Shown here in pieces: positions 1 through 8,281 of a DNA stretch of 20,745 bases. The stretch covers positions 1-20,745 of the forward strand of contig CAMLEO010000103.1 of NCBI GenBank assembly GCA_946478975.1. The letters run 5' to 3'. Below the pieces are notes generated by a model, which made no database searches, had not been told where the DNA came from, and worked only from the letters and a program-made list of their open reading frames with translations. The DNA comes from an uncultured Steroidobacter sp. (lineage in GTDB: Bacteria; Pseudomonadota; Gammaproteobacteria; Steroidobacterales; Steroidobacteraceae). The translations under genes were made by a program, and so were the position numbers. The stretch's first letter is position 1. Each line of letters begins with the position of its first letter.

Positions 1-436
1 CGATGAGATGCTCGACCTGCGCGCTGGCAAGAACCGTCCGCGATGGATCCCAGCCGCGCATCCGGACGACAACTTGCCGGGACAGGGTGGCGATGCCCGG
101 ATGCATGAGCACGACGCTGCCGTGATTGGAGCCTCGTTTCAGCTCGAAGAGCGACGCGACCCCTCGCGGCCTGACGTCCTGAACCTGCACTTCATCGATA
201 TCAGCCTCAATCGCAGCAGGCTCACCTCGATAGAAATAATCGAAGCTCACCAGCCACTGGCCGTCGTCACGTTGCTGCACGATCACGTTGGTGATGGCGT
301 TCTCGCCGGGCAGCAGCGGCTCGGGCGGCTTCGGCGTCCATTGCGGATTGGGCCGCTGCCAGATGGCACGGCCTGCGAATACTCCCAGCAATAGCAACAG
401 CACCGCCATCAACAGGAGCGGCCGGCGGGATGACAT
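1..436 (-). CDS. Membrane-anchored extracytoplasmic protein, function unknown (3' end cut by window)
   Basis: An open reading frame runs leftward from an ATG at 434-436 off the window edge, giving about 145 visible residues. A clear GGAGG lies 9 nt before this ATG. The product starts MSSRRPLLLMAVLLLLLGVF, so residues 7-24 form one hydrophobic segment after an Arg-rich start: a signal anchor or uncleaved signal peptide with the rest in the periplasm. After a Pro-rich stretch (residues 29-43) the sequence alternates polar and hydrophobic residues like a beta-sandwich. There are no cysteines after the anchor and no motif I can name. It is divergent from the six-cysteine protein gene starting at 613. 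The gene is certain from the ribosome binding site and the coherent protein; I do not recognise the family. Confidence 0.8.
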   Translation of the reverse strand, partial: MSSRRPLLLMAVLLLLLGVFAGRAIWQRPNPQWTPKPPEPLLPGENAITNVIVQQRDDGQWLVSFDYFYRGEPAAIEADIDEVQVQDVRPRGVASLFELKRGSNHGSVVLMHPGIATLSRQVVVRMRGWDPSRTVLASAQVEHLI

Positions 437-523
437 CGATCCAATCCTCCATGACCTGCCGGAAACACCTGGGTGGAATGACGGCAGCATTCGTTGCGTT
501 ATGGTGCCTATCCTCGCCGAGCC

Positions 524-538
524 TCGCCCCTCGGGCGA
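524..538. other. Short GC hairpin in the divergent intergenic region
   Basis: TCGCCC (524-529) and GGGCGA (533-538) form a 6-bp stem with a 3-nt loop. It lies inside the 176-bp gap between the leftward gene starting at 436 and the rightward gene starting at 613, about 75 nt before the latter. It could be an operator or leader stem-loop, or chance in GC-rich DNA. I see no convincing -35/-10 pair in this gap. Confidence 0.25.
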
Positions 539-612
539 TGATTCATTTCACGGTTCGCGGACAGCGCAGCTGGCACAATTCCGCTCCAAAACGACAACCT
601 TGGAATCGGGCC

Positions 613-1098
613 ATGAAATTTCTCGTGCTGCTGCTCGCGATCGCCGCCGTGGTGTATGTGATACACGACCGCCGTGAGGAGGCGCTGAATCCCACGGTCA
701 TCGAAACGCCGGTGTATGCCGAGCTGCGCGTCGGCAAGCACGTGCAGGGTCGTGACATCGACATGGTTTTGTTCGCACAGATGGCCGGCACCGAAGACTG
801 CCAGCAACGCTCCGAACGCGTGTGGCAGAAACTCATCGACAACTGCAAGGAATGCAGGATGAGCTTGTCCTCCTGCAAGGCAGAGCTGGAGCCGCGCTAT
901 CGCCGCTTGTTCGACGATGCGCCTCTCTATTCCACTTATCTCAGCTTCAATCGCGGCAATCGCTACGAGCGCAACGGCCGCATGATCGTCTACGGACTGA
1001 CGGGCGACGAAGGCAAATTCGTGTGCGAAACGATCAAGAGCGAATTTCAAACGCACTACGAAGGGACGGTGAGCTGCGTCATCGGCCGCAGCACCTGA
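613..1098 (+). CDS. Six-cysteine membrane-anchored protein, function unknown
   Basis: A 161-residue protein. The frame stays open upstream to 430, but the natural start is the ATG at 613, which opens with MKFLVLLLAIAAVVYVIHDR, a short N-terminal hydrophobic anchor of about 15 residues followed by charged residues. The upstream in-frame sequence reads as non-coding. The ribosome binding site is weak (GGAA about 7 nt upstream). The rest is predicted to be periplasmic and carries six cysteines (63, 78, 81, 88, 138, 155), including a CKEC motif at 78-81. An even number of cysteines in an exported protein suggests disulfides, although CxxC could also bind metal or be redox-active. It ends convergently with the pectate lyase gene. 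I do not recognise the family. Confidence 0.8.
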   Translation: MKFLVLLLAIAAVVYVIHDRREEALNPTVIETPVYAELRVGKHVQGRDIDMVLFAQMAGTEDCQQRSERVWQKLIDNCKECRMSLSSCKAELEPRYRRLFDDAPLYSTYLSFNRGNRYERNGRMIVYGLTGDEGKFVCETIKSEFQTHYEGTVSCVIGRST

Positions 1099-1115
1099 CG
1101 TTGCAAACTTCGAGA

Positions 1116-1150
1116 GCACCGGACGCCTCCGACATGGAAGCGCCCGGTGC
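1116..1150. terminator. Bidirectional terminator-like hairpin between convergent genes
   Basis: GCACCGG (1116-1122) pairs with CCGGTGC (1144-1150). The stem continues inward with mismatches (CGC/GCG and TCC/GGA) around a GACAT loop, giving about 13 pairs. It lies in the 73-bp gap between the stop of the six-cysteine gene (1098) and the stop of the pectate lyase gene (1172), where a shared terminator is expected. There is no strong T-tract on either side, so efficiency is uncertain. Confidence 0.55.
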
Positions 1151-1171
1151 CATTTGTCATGGAATCGGCTG

Positions 1172-2230
1172 TTATGGAATCGGGCACGAGCCTGTGCAGG
1201 CGCTCGTGTTCATCTGGCTCGGCGGCAGCAAAGTCACGTCGCCCTGGCTCACCTGGCAGTTGGGCGTATTGAATTCCACGCCGAGCGCGGACGTGCTGCC
1301 CTGGCCTTTGACGACGCCTTTATAGACCTGGCAGATCTTGGTCTTGCTGGTGCCGCTGTTGTTGAGCGTGAGATTGCGGATCGTCGCCACGTCGCCGAAG
1401 TTGGTGTTGATGCCGACGACCGTCGACACATCGCGCGTGATCACGTTGTTGACGAAGATCCGGCGAGGTCCGCCGTTGTTGGTGCAGTCACCGCACGAGC
1501 GCACCAGCTTGCCCGCCTTGCCTACATAGAAATTGCTGATGCGCATTTCACCACGGCCGTTGAACTGGAATGTTTTATCGGAGCCGTTGTAGGCCGCGCC
1601 ACAAGTGATATTCATCACCGTGCCGGCGGGCCCGAGCGCAGTGGCTGCATCTTCGCCGATGTCTTCCCACCAGACGTGATCGAGCGTGCAGTTGCCGAGG
1701 CAGTGAATGCCATCCGCCGCCAGCGGTCCGATGATCACGTTTTTGACGACGCCGCCTTCCTGCACATCGAACACCGGCGGCTGCCCTTCGCTTTGACTGC
1801 CGCCCGACAGGTTGTAACGTCGATTGCCCCCGTCGAACACCTCACCCGCGACAACAACGCGAGTCGCAGTGAGCTGCACGGTTTCGGTGGCAGTCGGCAT
1901 CGCGCAGCCAGGATAGTAGCCAAGGTCCGGAGTGGGATCGCCGCCGCCCGGAGGCGGATCCGTCGGCACCGTGCCGTTTGGCACCGAGCATTCATTCACG
2001 CCTCCGGCAACGCGCCCACCAAACGTGGCTTCCGCGCACGCGAAGCTGCCGCTCAACACTTTATAAAAGAACTGATCGGCGCGGCCGAACGCGACATTGG
2101 TCGATGCCGGCACAGCGCAGGTCTTGCCTTCATTGCAAATGGTCGTATAGCCGCCCGGCCGGTTGGCGGCATGCGCCGCCCCGGCCGCTGCGATGGCTCC
2201 CAACGCCAACAGAACATATCGAACCTTCAT
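1172..2230 (-). CDS. Secreted pectate lyase, polysaccharide lyase family 3
   Basis: A 352-residue enzyme expected to cleave de-esterified pectin (polygalacturonate) by Ca2+-dependent beta-elimination outside the cell. The ATG at 2228-2230 is chosen because AGGGGG sits 7 nt upstream; the in-frame ATG at 2236 is too close to it. Residues 1-21 are a signal peptide ending AHA. Residues 23-82 form a small module (GYTTIC, VAFG, FFYKVLSGSFAC, ATFG) of the kind seen at the N-terminus of secreted plant-polymer enzymes. A Pro/Gly linker follows (91-102). The PL3 core spans about 107-352, with family hallmarks AGEVFDGG (128-135), VVKNVIIG (161-168), ADGIHC (172-177), VWWEDIGEDAAT (186-197) and GKLVRSCGDC (240-249). 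Many cysteines fit an exported protein. The upstream region holds a 12-bp palindrome that may be its operator. Confidence 0.93.
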   Translation of the reverse strand: MKVRYVLLALGAIAAAGAAHAANRPGGYTTICNEGKTCAVPASTNVAFGRADQFFYKVLSGSFACAEATFGGRVAGGVNECSVPNGTVPTDPPPGGGDPTPDLGYYPGCAMPTATETVQLTATRVVVAGEVFDGGNRRYNLSGGSQSEGQPPVFDVQEGGVVKNVIIGPLAADGIHCLGNCTLDHVWWEDIGEDAATALGPAGTVMNITCGAAYNGSDKTFQFNGRGEMRISNFYVGKAGKLVRSCGDCTNNGGPRRIFVNNVITRDVSTVVGINTNFGDVATIRNLTLNNSGTSKTKICQVYKGVVKGQGSTSALGVEFNTPNCQVSQGDVTLLPPSQMNTSACTGSCPIP

Positions 2231-2319
2231 GGCCATTCCCCCTTTGTGAATAAATCCGTTTATGCGAAGCGTCGACAAAGCAGTGCCGGCCGGGCCAAAA
2301 AACGCCGTTTTGCCCGATA

Positions 2320-2331
2320 GACACCGGTGTC
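2320..2331. promoter_or_regulatory. Perfect 12-bp palindrome, candidate repressor operator
   Basis: GACACCGGTGTC is a perfect inverted repeat with a central CG, 90 nt upstream of the pectate lyase start and about 140 nt upstream of the divergent lipoprotein gene. On the minus strand it directly follows CATAAT, which could be a -10 element, although I see no matching -35. Palindromes of this length with a central CG are typical of LacI-family sites upstream of sugar-use genes. That assignment is inferred; the palindrome itself is seen. Confidence 0.45.
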
Positions 2332-2473
2332 ATTATGGCCAGGGAGCGGCACTATATCCGTCTAAATTTTCGCGCCCGCGCCGCAGGCTTCACATTACTT
2401 TGCCGGTGCTCGGGCAGCGCGCCGGGCGGATTTATCGGATGCTGCGCGGGTCACGAATAACACTGAGGGATCG

Positions 2474-3250
2474 ATGAAACGCCCGCTCGCCAGTCTGTTG
2501 GTTGCTCTGTCACTCGCCGGGTGCACGGCCGCGCCCGTTGCAAACAAACCGGCGCCGCTGCCGGAGATCACGATTTATCACCTCGAGGGCCGGCGCTCGG
2601 AGCGCATCGTGTGGCTGATGGAAGAGCTGCAGCTGCCGTACAAGCTCGAATTCAAGCGCGGCGACCTGATGGGCTCCATGGCAACGATCCGCGCCATCAA
2701 TCCCATCGTGCCGATGGCGCCGACGGTGAAGTACGGCGATCAGATCCTGGTGGAGTCCGGCGCGATCATCGAAACAATCCTGGAACGTCACGCGCCCGGC
2801 AGCCTGCGCCCCGCGCTCGACAGCGCCGACTATCCTCACTATCTGATGTGGATGCATTACGCCGAAGGCTCGCTCGCGTCGCGATTGTTTTCTGACTATC
2901 GCGCCTGGCGTACGCAACCGCCGAAGCAGCGCTCGCCGCTGGTCGATTCGGAAGCCGTGGTGCAGTTCGCAGAAGAGTTTCTATCGACGCATCAGTGGTT
3001 CGGTGGAGCGCAGTTCTCTGCTGCCGACATCATGATGAAGTTCCCGCTGGACGTGGCCACGGGACTCAACCTGGTCGACACCGCGCAGTTTCCGAACGTC
3101 GCCGCCTGGAAGAAAAAGATCGAAGCGCGCCCGGCGTATCAGCGAATGCTCGCCAAGGCGCGGCCGGATGGAATGATCGGCTCGCTGCCGGCGCTGCCCC
3201 AGCATGCGCCCCCCGGCCCTCGCGGCACGCTCACTCCGCCTCCTAAATAA
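2474..3250 (+). CDS. Glutathione S-transferase-like lipoprotein
   Basis: A 258-residue protein. GAGGGA lies 5 nt before the ATG. The N-terminus MKRPLASLLVALSLAGC is a lipoprotein signal with lipobox LAGC and acylated Cys17; Thr at +2 predicts sorting to the outer membrane. Residues 31-107 match the thioredoxin-like GST N-domain: ITIYHLEGRRSERIVWLMEE at 32-51, the cis-Pro region MAPTVKYG (81-88), and ESGAI (94-98), which in GSTs holds the glutamyl part of glutathione. Residues 115-232 are the helical C-domain, with the FSAADIMM folding motif at 181-188. A Pro-rich tail follows (239-258). GSTs are normally cytosolic, so export is unusual. Glutathione is present in the periplasm of many proteobacteria, but the substrate here is unknown. 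It could bind rather than conjugate. Confidence 0.88.
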   Translation: MKRPLASLLVALSLAGCTAAPVANKPAPLPEITIYHLEGRRSERIVWLMEELQLPYKLEFKRGDLMGSMATIRAINPIVPMAPTVKYGDQILVESGAIIETILERHAPGSLRPALDSADYPHYLMWMHYAEGSLASRLFSDYRAWRTQPPKQRSPLVDSEAVVQFAEEFLSTHQWFGGAQFSAADIMMKFPLDVATGLNLVDTAQFPNVAAWKKKIEARPAYQRMLAKARPDGMIGSLPALPQHAPPGPRGTLTPPPK

Positions 3251-3268
3251 CGCCGTTCAGTTTCGCCA

Positions 3269-3302
3269 GCGGCGCGTCCGGCTCCAAATCGGGACGCGCC
3301 GC
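3269..3302 (+). terminator. Strong GC hairpin after the lipoprotein gene
   Basis: GCGGCGCGTCC (3269-3279) is an exact inverted repeat of GGACGCGCCGC (3292-3302), an 11-bp stem with a 12-nt loop. It starts 18 nt after the stop of the GST-like gene and ends 61 nt before the cell-wall hydrolase start. There is no T-tract, so it may terminate poorly, act as a 3' stabiliser, or sit in the leader of the next gene. Confidence 0.5.
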
Positions 3303-3363
3303 GAATCGGTCCCTGCGTCGGCACGAAATACGTCCTGCCGACTCCAGGAAACGTACAAAGATT

Positions 3364-3966
3364 ATGTTCAGATCCGTGCTCCGGGAAGCACGCACTTGGT
3401 CCGGGTACTGGCGACGTCGAGTGGCCTTGTCCTGGGCACTGCGGGACAAGAGTGACCTCGCCTTCCCCGCGATGGTCCTGCTGCCGTTCCTGGTCCTCGG
3501 GACGATCGTTTATTTCGCCTACTCGACCCGGGGCAACTTCGACGGCACCAAGATCGACGCGGCGCTGAAACGCGAGGCCGAACTGCGCTGCCTGGCTGAA
3601 AACATTTATCACGAAGCCCGCGGCGAATCGCTGGAAGGCCAGTATGCGATCGCCGAAGTCACGATGAATCGCCTGGCCTCGCCGTTCTTCCCGAAGACGG
3701 TGTGCGAGGTCGTGCACGATACGCGCTGGGATCGGCTGCGCCGCCGGCTGGTCGCGCACTTTTCCTGGACGGCGTTCGAGATCCGCTCCGAGCCCACCGG
3801 CCCGGCCTGGGACCAGGCGATGCGGGTCGCGGAAACCGTCTACGACGGCCACAATATGTCGGTGGTTCCAGGCGCGCTCTATTATCACGCCACGTATGTG
3901 AAGCCGTATTGGGCGAGCTCGAAGACCGTGGTCGCAAAGATCGGCAACCACATTTTCTATCGCTAA
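3364..3966 (+). CDS. Cell-wall hydrolase of the SleB family, membrane-anchored
   Basis: A 200-residue protein with an Arg-rich cytoplasmic N-terminus, one transmembrane segment (about 34-53) and a periplasmic SleB/hydrolase_2 domain (about 72-200). Hallmarks are [13 protein letters not shown] (77-89, holding the family's conserved glutamates), the following [12 protein letters not shown] (92-103), and [13 protein letters not shown] near the C-terminus (172-184). SleB enzymes are lytic transglycosylases that cut the glycan strands of peptidoglycan. Proteobacterial members are linked to wall remodelling rather than spore germination. The ribosome binding site is weak (AGGAAA about 12 nt upstream of the ATG). 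Its stop codon overlaps the stop of the convergent hybrid kinase gene by 4 bases, so no terminator separates them. Confidence 0.9.
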   Translation: MFRSVLREARTWSGYWRRRVALSWALRDKSDLAFPAMVLLPFLVLGTIVYFAYSTRGNFDGTKIDAALKREAELRCLAENIYHEARGESLEGQYAIAEVTMNRLASPFFPKTVCEVVHDTRWDRLRRRLVAHFSWTAFEIRSEPTGPAWDQAMRVAETVYDGHNMSVVPGALYYHATYVKPYWASSKTVVAKIGNHIFYR

Positions 3967-6900
3967 CGCGCAGTGTATTGCTGACGCAGCTTTTTGATCG
4001 CTTCGATCAGGTTGCGATACGCCTGATCCGCCGCTGCGGTTTTTTCGGTCGCAGCCAGCAGATCGCCAGCATCGCCCAGGCTTTCCAGCGTTTGAAATGT
4101 TTGTACCAGAGCGTGTGCGCCAACGGTCGCAGCGTTCGCTTTGAGACTGTGCGCGCTGCGTCTGAACTCCTTGGCATTGCCTGCCGTCAGTGCCGTCTGC
4201 AGACCGCTAAGTAATCGAGGCGCGCTGTCGATCATCGCACTCAACACCACTACCGCGCCCGCAGAGCCGGCTGCGGACACCAATTGATCCACCGCCGCTT
4301 GTGAATATTCCGTCGGCTCCGCCGTGGTCGCGGGCGGGCGAGTCGTCGCTCTGAGCGTGGCGGTCGCCATTGCATCCACATACCCTTGCTGTCGCTGCAG
4401 CACTTTGGCGAGCTCGTCGAGCTGCACGGGCTTGCTGATGTAATCATCCATGCCGGCGGCAAGACAACGCTCTCGATCGCCAGTCAGTGCATTGGCAGTC
4501 ATGGCCACGATGCGGGGCTGCTGATCCTTGGGCAGCTTCGCGCGAATCTCACGCGTGGCATCCAGGCCGTCCATCTCCGGCATCAACACATCCATGAGGA
4601 TCAAATCGTAGGGAAGCTGGGCCGCCGCCTTCACCGCCTCCACGCCGTTGGAAACAATATCGGCAGTTTGCGACAAGCGCTCCAGCAGCAGCTGCGCCAT
4701 GCGCTGATTCACGACGTTGTCTTCGGCCAGCAGAATGCGCAGCGGCGGCTGCACTCGCGGGCGACTGACGCTGAATCGATAAGGAAACGTTTCAGTCGCA
4801 TCCGTGAGCACCGCGGCCAGGGCATCGTACAGATGCGATTGATGCAAAGGTTTCGTCAGCACGCCCTGCACATACTGACCCGCGGCACGCGCGGCGATGC
4901 TGGCTGGCCCATGCGCCGCGAGCAAAAGTATCTTCATCGGATGCGAACCGCCGAGCGCGCGAATCTCGCTGGCCAGCTTCGCACCATCCATGGTCGAAGA
5001 ACTGAAATCGATCAGTGCCACGTCGAGCTGTCGTCCGCTGCGTACGATCTCCATGGCTTGCGCGGGAGAGCTCGCATCGATCACCGTCATGCCCCACGAG
5101 TTGCAGTACTGGCGCAGCATCTGGCGAGCCGTCTCGTTCTCTTCGACCACCAGCACTCGCCGGCCCATCAAGCGTGCGGGATCGATCACGCCGGTGCGCG
5201 ACGGCACGATGTCGGCCGATGCGGCCTGCATGGACAGCGTGACCGTGAATGTCGAACCGACACCGACCGTGCTCTCGACTTCGATCTCTCCGTACATCGC
5301 TTCCGCCAGTCGTTTGCAGATCGCGAGGCCCAACCCGGTTCCGCCGTACACGCGCGTGGTCGAAGCGTCGACCTGGCTGAATACTTCGAACAGCCGATGC
5401 CTGCGCTCCGGCGGAATGCCGATGCCCGTGTCGCGCACGGCGAGCCGAACTTTGTAACGATCGACGCCCACCGGCACGCCATCGATATACGCAACGACTT
5501 CGCCTCGCGCGGTGAACTTCACTGCATTGGACAGCAGGTTCACCAGGATCTGACGAATGCGCGCGGTGTCGCCGATGAAATAGTCCGGCAGTTTCGGATC
5601 GTAGTTATAAACCAGCTCCAGCCCTTTTTCTTCGGCGCGATTCGCCACCAGGTCCAGCGACTCTTCGACGCACACCCGCAGGTTGAAAGCCTGATGTTCC
5701 AGGTCCAGGCGTCCGGCTTCGATCTTGGAGAAATCCAGGATGTCATTGATCAAGTCGAGCAGCACATTGCCGCTCAGGCGCGCCATCTCGACGTACTCGC
5801 GCTGACGATCGTCGAGGTTTGTATCCTTGAGCAAACCGGTCGCACCGATGACCGCGTTGAGCGGCGTGCGAATCTCGTGGCTCATGGTGGCAAGAAAGCT
5901 CGACTTCGCCGCGCTCGCCGACTCCGCCTGGTTCAAACGTTCGAGCTTCATCGCCAATAACACGGCAGCCTCACGCAGCACGTCGATCTCATCCGCAAGC
6001 CAGGACGCTTGCTCGCCATCGCTCAGCAGCTCTCGCGCTTCGGAAAACTTCTGCTCGGCGACCACCGGCAATGCTCGCGTGATGCGCATCAGCCGACGCA
6101 AAACCGGCCACGCGACCAGCACCAGGCCGAGCGACGACAACGCCAGGCCGCCGGCGATCGCCCAGGCCATTTCATTCAAATCAGCGAGGATTCGGACTTG
6201 CGCTGCTGTGTCATCGACGATGAACAATGCCTCCGGCCCGCTGCCGCGTCCGACGACGCGCTCGGATAGTTCATGCACTTGCAAGAGATAGCTGTGCTCA
6301 TTCACGGATACCGTGACGAGGGTGTTGGGCGCCGGCTCCGTGCTTTGAGTGCGCAGACCGCTCAGCACAGGAATCAACAGGGGCGCGTTTGTCAGCACGC
6401 GCAGATGTCGGCCCCACAGGGGTGGCAACCGTTCGTCCGAAGGCGCGCCCGCTTCCATCAAGCCCACATCGGCACCGGCAACACGTCGAAACGCCACCAG
6501 CTGATCCGCGGCGAGCTGACTCACGACAATCGTAATCTCCCGGCCGTCGCGATCGAACGCCGGGACGACGGCGTACAACACACACTCGCGAGCACAGATC
6601 AAACGCGTGAGCGGCTCATGCGTCGTACGCACTCGCTGCAATGCTGCCTCGACCACGATCGGTAGCGACGACAGCAAACCGTTGCTCGCCCAGCGAGCAA
6701 TCGGGTCGCCCTCGGCGGAGTAATACTCGATGCGAGTCAACGCAGATAACAAACCCGCGGCGGGAGACGCATCGGTCAGATCGGAGGATTGCAGCCCACG
6801 CGTGCTGGTCACCGCGGCCATGTTGGTTGCGAGCCGCGTCAGCTCTTCGCCCGCGCGCTCCAGCAACGCGTCGAGCGAGATGCCGAAGCGCTCCATCTGC

Positions 6901-7076
6901 TCGCGACGAAAGCGCTCGTTCTGCTGTCGCAGGCTGGAGTGGCCGAGATACGCAAGATACGCGTAGGTGCTGCCGAGCAGGATCGTGAGCAGCAGCAATG
7001 CTTTCCAGATCAGGCTGAAGCGCGGCTGCGCGCGGCTCGCTGGCTCGCCGGGCGGAGGTGCCGTCTCGGTGGCCAT
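3963..7076 (-). CDS. Hybrid sensor histidine kinase (periplasmic sensor-HisKA-HATPase-REC-REC-Hpt)
   Basis: A 1037-residue membrane kinase with BarA-like layout. Transmembrane segments at about 22-45 and 303-325 flank a roughly 255-residue periplasmic sensor region that I cannot assign to a family. Next come a coiled linker (about 340-390) and HisKA with His400 in [16 protein letters not shown]. HATPase_c follows, with N-box [10 protein letters not shown] (513-522), DTGIGIP (549-555) and [13 protein letters not shown] (578-590). Receiver 1 (about 638-757) has acidic E645/E646, Asp690 and Lys742, but Ala where the switch Thr/Ser is expected (about 720). Receiver 2 (about 778-895) is canonical with D786, D829, T860 and K882. 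The Hpt domain (about 925-1030) carries His976 in AHSLKANA. The expected relay is His400 to Asp829 to His976 to a separate receiver. It is the last gene of a five-gene run, starting 14 nt after the barrel gene stop. Its 3' end overlaps the SleB gene by 4 bases. Confidence 0.95.
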   Translation of the reverse strand: MATETAPPPGEPASRAQPRFSLIWKALLLLTILLGSTYAYLAYLGHSSLRQQNERFRREQMERFGISLDALLERAGEELTRLATNMAAVTSTRGLQSSDLTDASPAAGLLSALTRIEYYSAEGDPIARWASNGLLSSLPIVVEAALQRVRTTHEPLTRLICARECVLYAVVPAFDRDGREITIVVSQLAADQLVAFRRVAGADVGLMEAGAPSDERLPPLWGRHLRVLTNAPLLIPVLSGLRTQSTEPAPNTLVTVSVNEHSYLLQVHELSERVVGRGSGPEALFIVDDTAAQVRILADLNEMAWAIAGGLALSSLGLVLVAWPVLRRLMRITRALPVVAEQKFSEARELLSDGEQASWLADEIDVLREAAVLLAMKLERLNQAESASAAKSSFLATMSHEIRTPLNAVIGATGLLKDTNLDDRQREYVEMARLSGNVLLDLINDILDFSKIEAGRLDLEHQAFNLRVCVEESLDLVANRAEEKGLELVYNYDPKLPDYFIGDTARIRQILVNLLSNAVKFTARGEVVAYIDGVPVGVDRYKVRLAVRDTGIGIPPERRHRLFEVFSQVDASTTRVYGGTGLGLAICKRLAEAMYGEIEVESTVGVGSTFTVTLSMQAASADIVPSRTGVIDPARLMGRRVLVVEENETARQMLRQYCNSWGMTVIDASSPAQAMEIVRSGRQLDVALIDFSSSTMDGAKLASEIRALGGSHPMKILLLAAHGPASIAARAAGQYVQGVLTKPLHQSHLYDALAAVLTDATETFPYRFSVSRPRVQPPLRILLAEDNVVNQRMAQLLLERLSQTADIVSNGVEAVKAAAQLPYDLILMDVLMPEMDGLDATREIRAKLPKDQQPRIVAMTANALTGDRERCLAAGMDDYISKPVQLDELAKVLQRQQGYVDAMATATLRATTRPPATTAEPTEYSQAAVDQLVSAAGSAGAVVVLSAMIDSAPRLLSGLQTALTAGNAKEFRRSAHSLKANAATVGAHALVQTFQTLESLGDAGDLLAATEKTAAADQAYRNLIEAIKKLRQQYTAR

Positions 7077-7090
7077 GCCGCTCGCGCCGG

Positions 7091-8281
7091 TCAGAACTTA
7101 TAACCTGCCATCAACATGAGCATCGACCAGCGCTGATCGCGCACCGGCGGCGGATTCTCCAGCCGCTGCAGCGAGGCCGTGCCATTGATCCAGTGATGTT
7201 CGGCCCACACGCCCCAATGATCGTCGGGCCGCCAGTGGACGCCGATCATGAAATCTTCGCTCAGCTGCGAGCGGCGATCGACGCCGGGATTCGCGGCCGC
7301 GAACTCGCGGCCGCTGCGGTCGTGGCGATCGCGATAAAAGCCGTCCATGCGCGTCATCACCGTCCATTGCGGACGGATGCGATATTCGGCTTGCAGATAG
7401 CCGCTGTCCGCCTCGACGTTCTGGCGCAGGATCGGCGTGCCCGAGAACGTCAGCAGGTTGTCGTTGCCGATGAGCACATACTCGGCGGTGATGGTGAAAC
7501 GCTCGGCGTTGTAACGAGCGGAAAACACATCCAGGTCGACGTCGAAGCGTCCCAGCAGCGTGATGTCCGTCGTCATCCGGAACTGCCCGGCAAAGCGGCT
7601 GTATGCAAACTGCCAGCGCCCGCCGTCGATCGAATCCATGACCTGCAGGTTCCAGGAATCGCGGATGCGCAGGTCGAACGGTACGCTCAGCTCGATCAAC
7701 AATCGTTCGTCGGACTTGCGCACGTCTCGATCGGCGTTGAGGGTGCCGCTGAAAGACAACTCATGCGAGCCCATGAAAGTGCTGCCGTAAACCTGCGCTC
7801 CCGGCGCGGTGAAAATCAGGCTGCGCTGGTTCTGGTTGTCGCTGTAGACACTCGGCAGCAAGATGCTTGGTCGAGTGAACACCACGTCGCGCGTTTCGTT
7901 GTAGAAGCCCAGCGCATTCTTGACCTTGCCTGCTCGCAGACCAGCGGTATTCGTGGCTTCGGAGATCAAACGATAGTCGGCCAGTGCATAGTCCAGACGA
8001 AACGATCCATCGTCGCTGATGCCTGCATCGCGTATCGCCGCCTGTGCCGCCATGAACAGCTTCGGACTCACCTGCACCGCTGCGTTGATGCCCGCCTCGT
8101 AGTAATCGAAGCTGCCAGCGGTGCTGTCGCCGAAGAAGTCGTTATGCTGACTCAGCACGAAACCCTGCGCCGCGTAACCATGCACCTGATAGTCGATTGC
8201 TCCGGCGGAGGCGCAGAAGCTCAAGCCGACCAGCGCAGCTGAAGCGCGAGCGCAAATGCGTTGATGCATCCGGTTAGTCAT
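7091..8281 (-). CDS. Outer-membrane beta-barrel (porin-like) protein
   Basis: A 396-residue exported protein. Signal peptide residues 1-28 end CASAGA, followed by IDYQVHGY. The mature part is a run of short amphipathic strands rich in aromatic residues and ends AGYKF, the C-terminal Phe signature recognised by the Bam machinery. No plug domain, TonB box or sugar-porin motif is seen, and it has almost no cysteine after the signal peptide. The ATG overlaps the stop of the PstS-like gene by 8 bases, and AAGG lies 5 nt upstream, supporting this start and translational coupling. The strict linkage to a PstS-like exported protein and two kinases suggests a role in uptake or sensing of one ligand; the ligand is unknown. 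It resembles the uncharacterised porin-like proteins found beside such kinases. Confidence 0.82.
   Translation of the reverse strand: MTNRMHQRICARASAALVGLSFCASAGAIDYQVHGYAAQGFVLSQHNDFFGDSTAGSFDYYEAGINAAVQVSPKLFMAAQAAIRDAGISDDGSFRLDYALADYRLISEATNTAGLRAGKVKNALGFYNETRDVVFTRPSILLPSVYSDNQNQRSLIFTAPGAQVYGSTFMGSHELSFSGTLNADRDVRKSDERLLIELSVPFDLRIRDSWNLQVMDSIDGGRWQFAYSRFAGQFRMTTDITLLGRFDVDLDVFSARYNAERFTITAEYVLIGNDNLLTFSGTPILRQNVEADSGYLQAEYRIRPQWTVMTRMDGFYRDRHDRSGREFAAANPGVDRRSQLSEDFMIGVHWRPDDHWGVWAEHHWINGTASLQRLENPPPVRDQRWSMLMLMAGYKF

Noticed and set aside
8..394. A 128-codon plus-strand frame at the left edge
   Set aside because: The minus strand holds a gene with GGAGG, an ATG and a membrane anchor; the plus frame is its shadow.
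508..1119. A 203-codon minus-strand frame opposite the six-cysteine gene
   Set aside because: The plus strand gives a hydrophobic anchor and a sensible mature protein; the minus translation is Ala/His/Val-rich without motifs.
1154..2320. A 388-codon plus-strand frame opposite the pectate lyase
   Set aside because: The minus strand encodes unmistakable PL3 motifs and a signal peptide; the plus frame has none and lacks a ribosome binding site.
2262..2477. A 71-codon plus-strand frame in the pectate lyase/GST intergenic region
   Set aside because: It is highly basic, with no ribosome binding site, and overlaps the GST start. The region is better explained as a divergent promoter with the 12-bp palindrome.
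4386..5960. A 524-codon open frame on the plus strand opposite the hybrid kinase
   Set aside because: It is antisense to clear HisKA, HATPase and receiver motifs. Its translation is rich in Arg/His/Ala with no domain, as expected from GC-rich codon use on the other strand.
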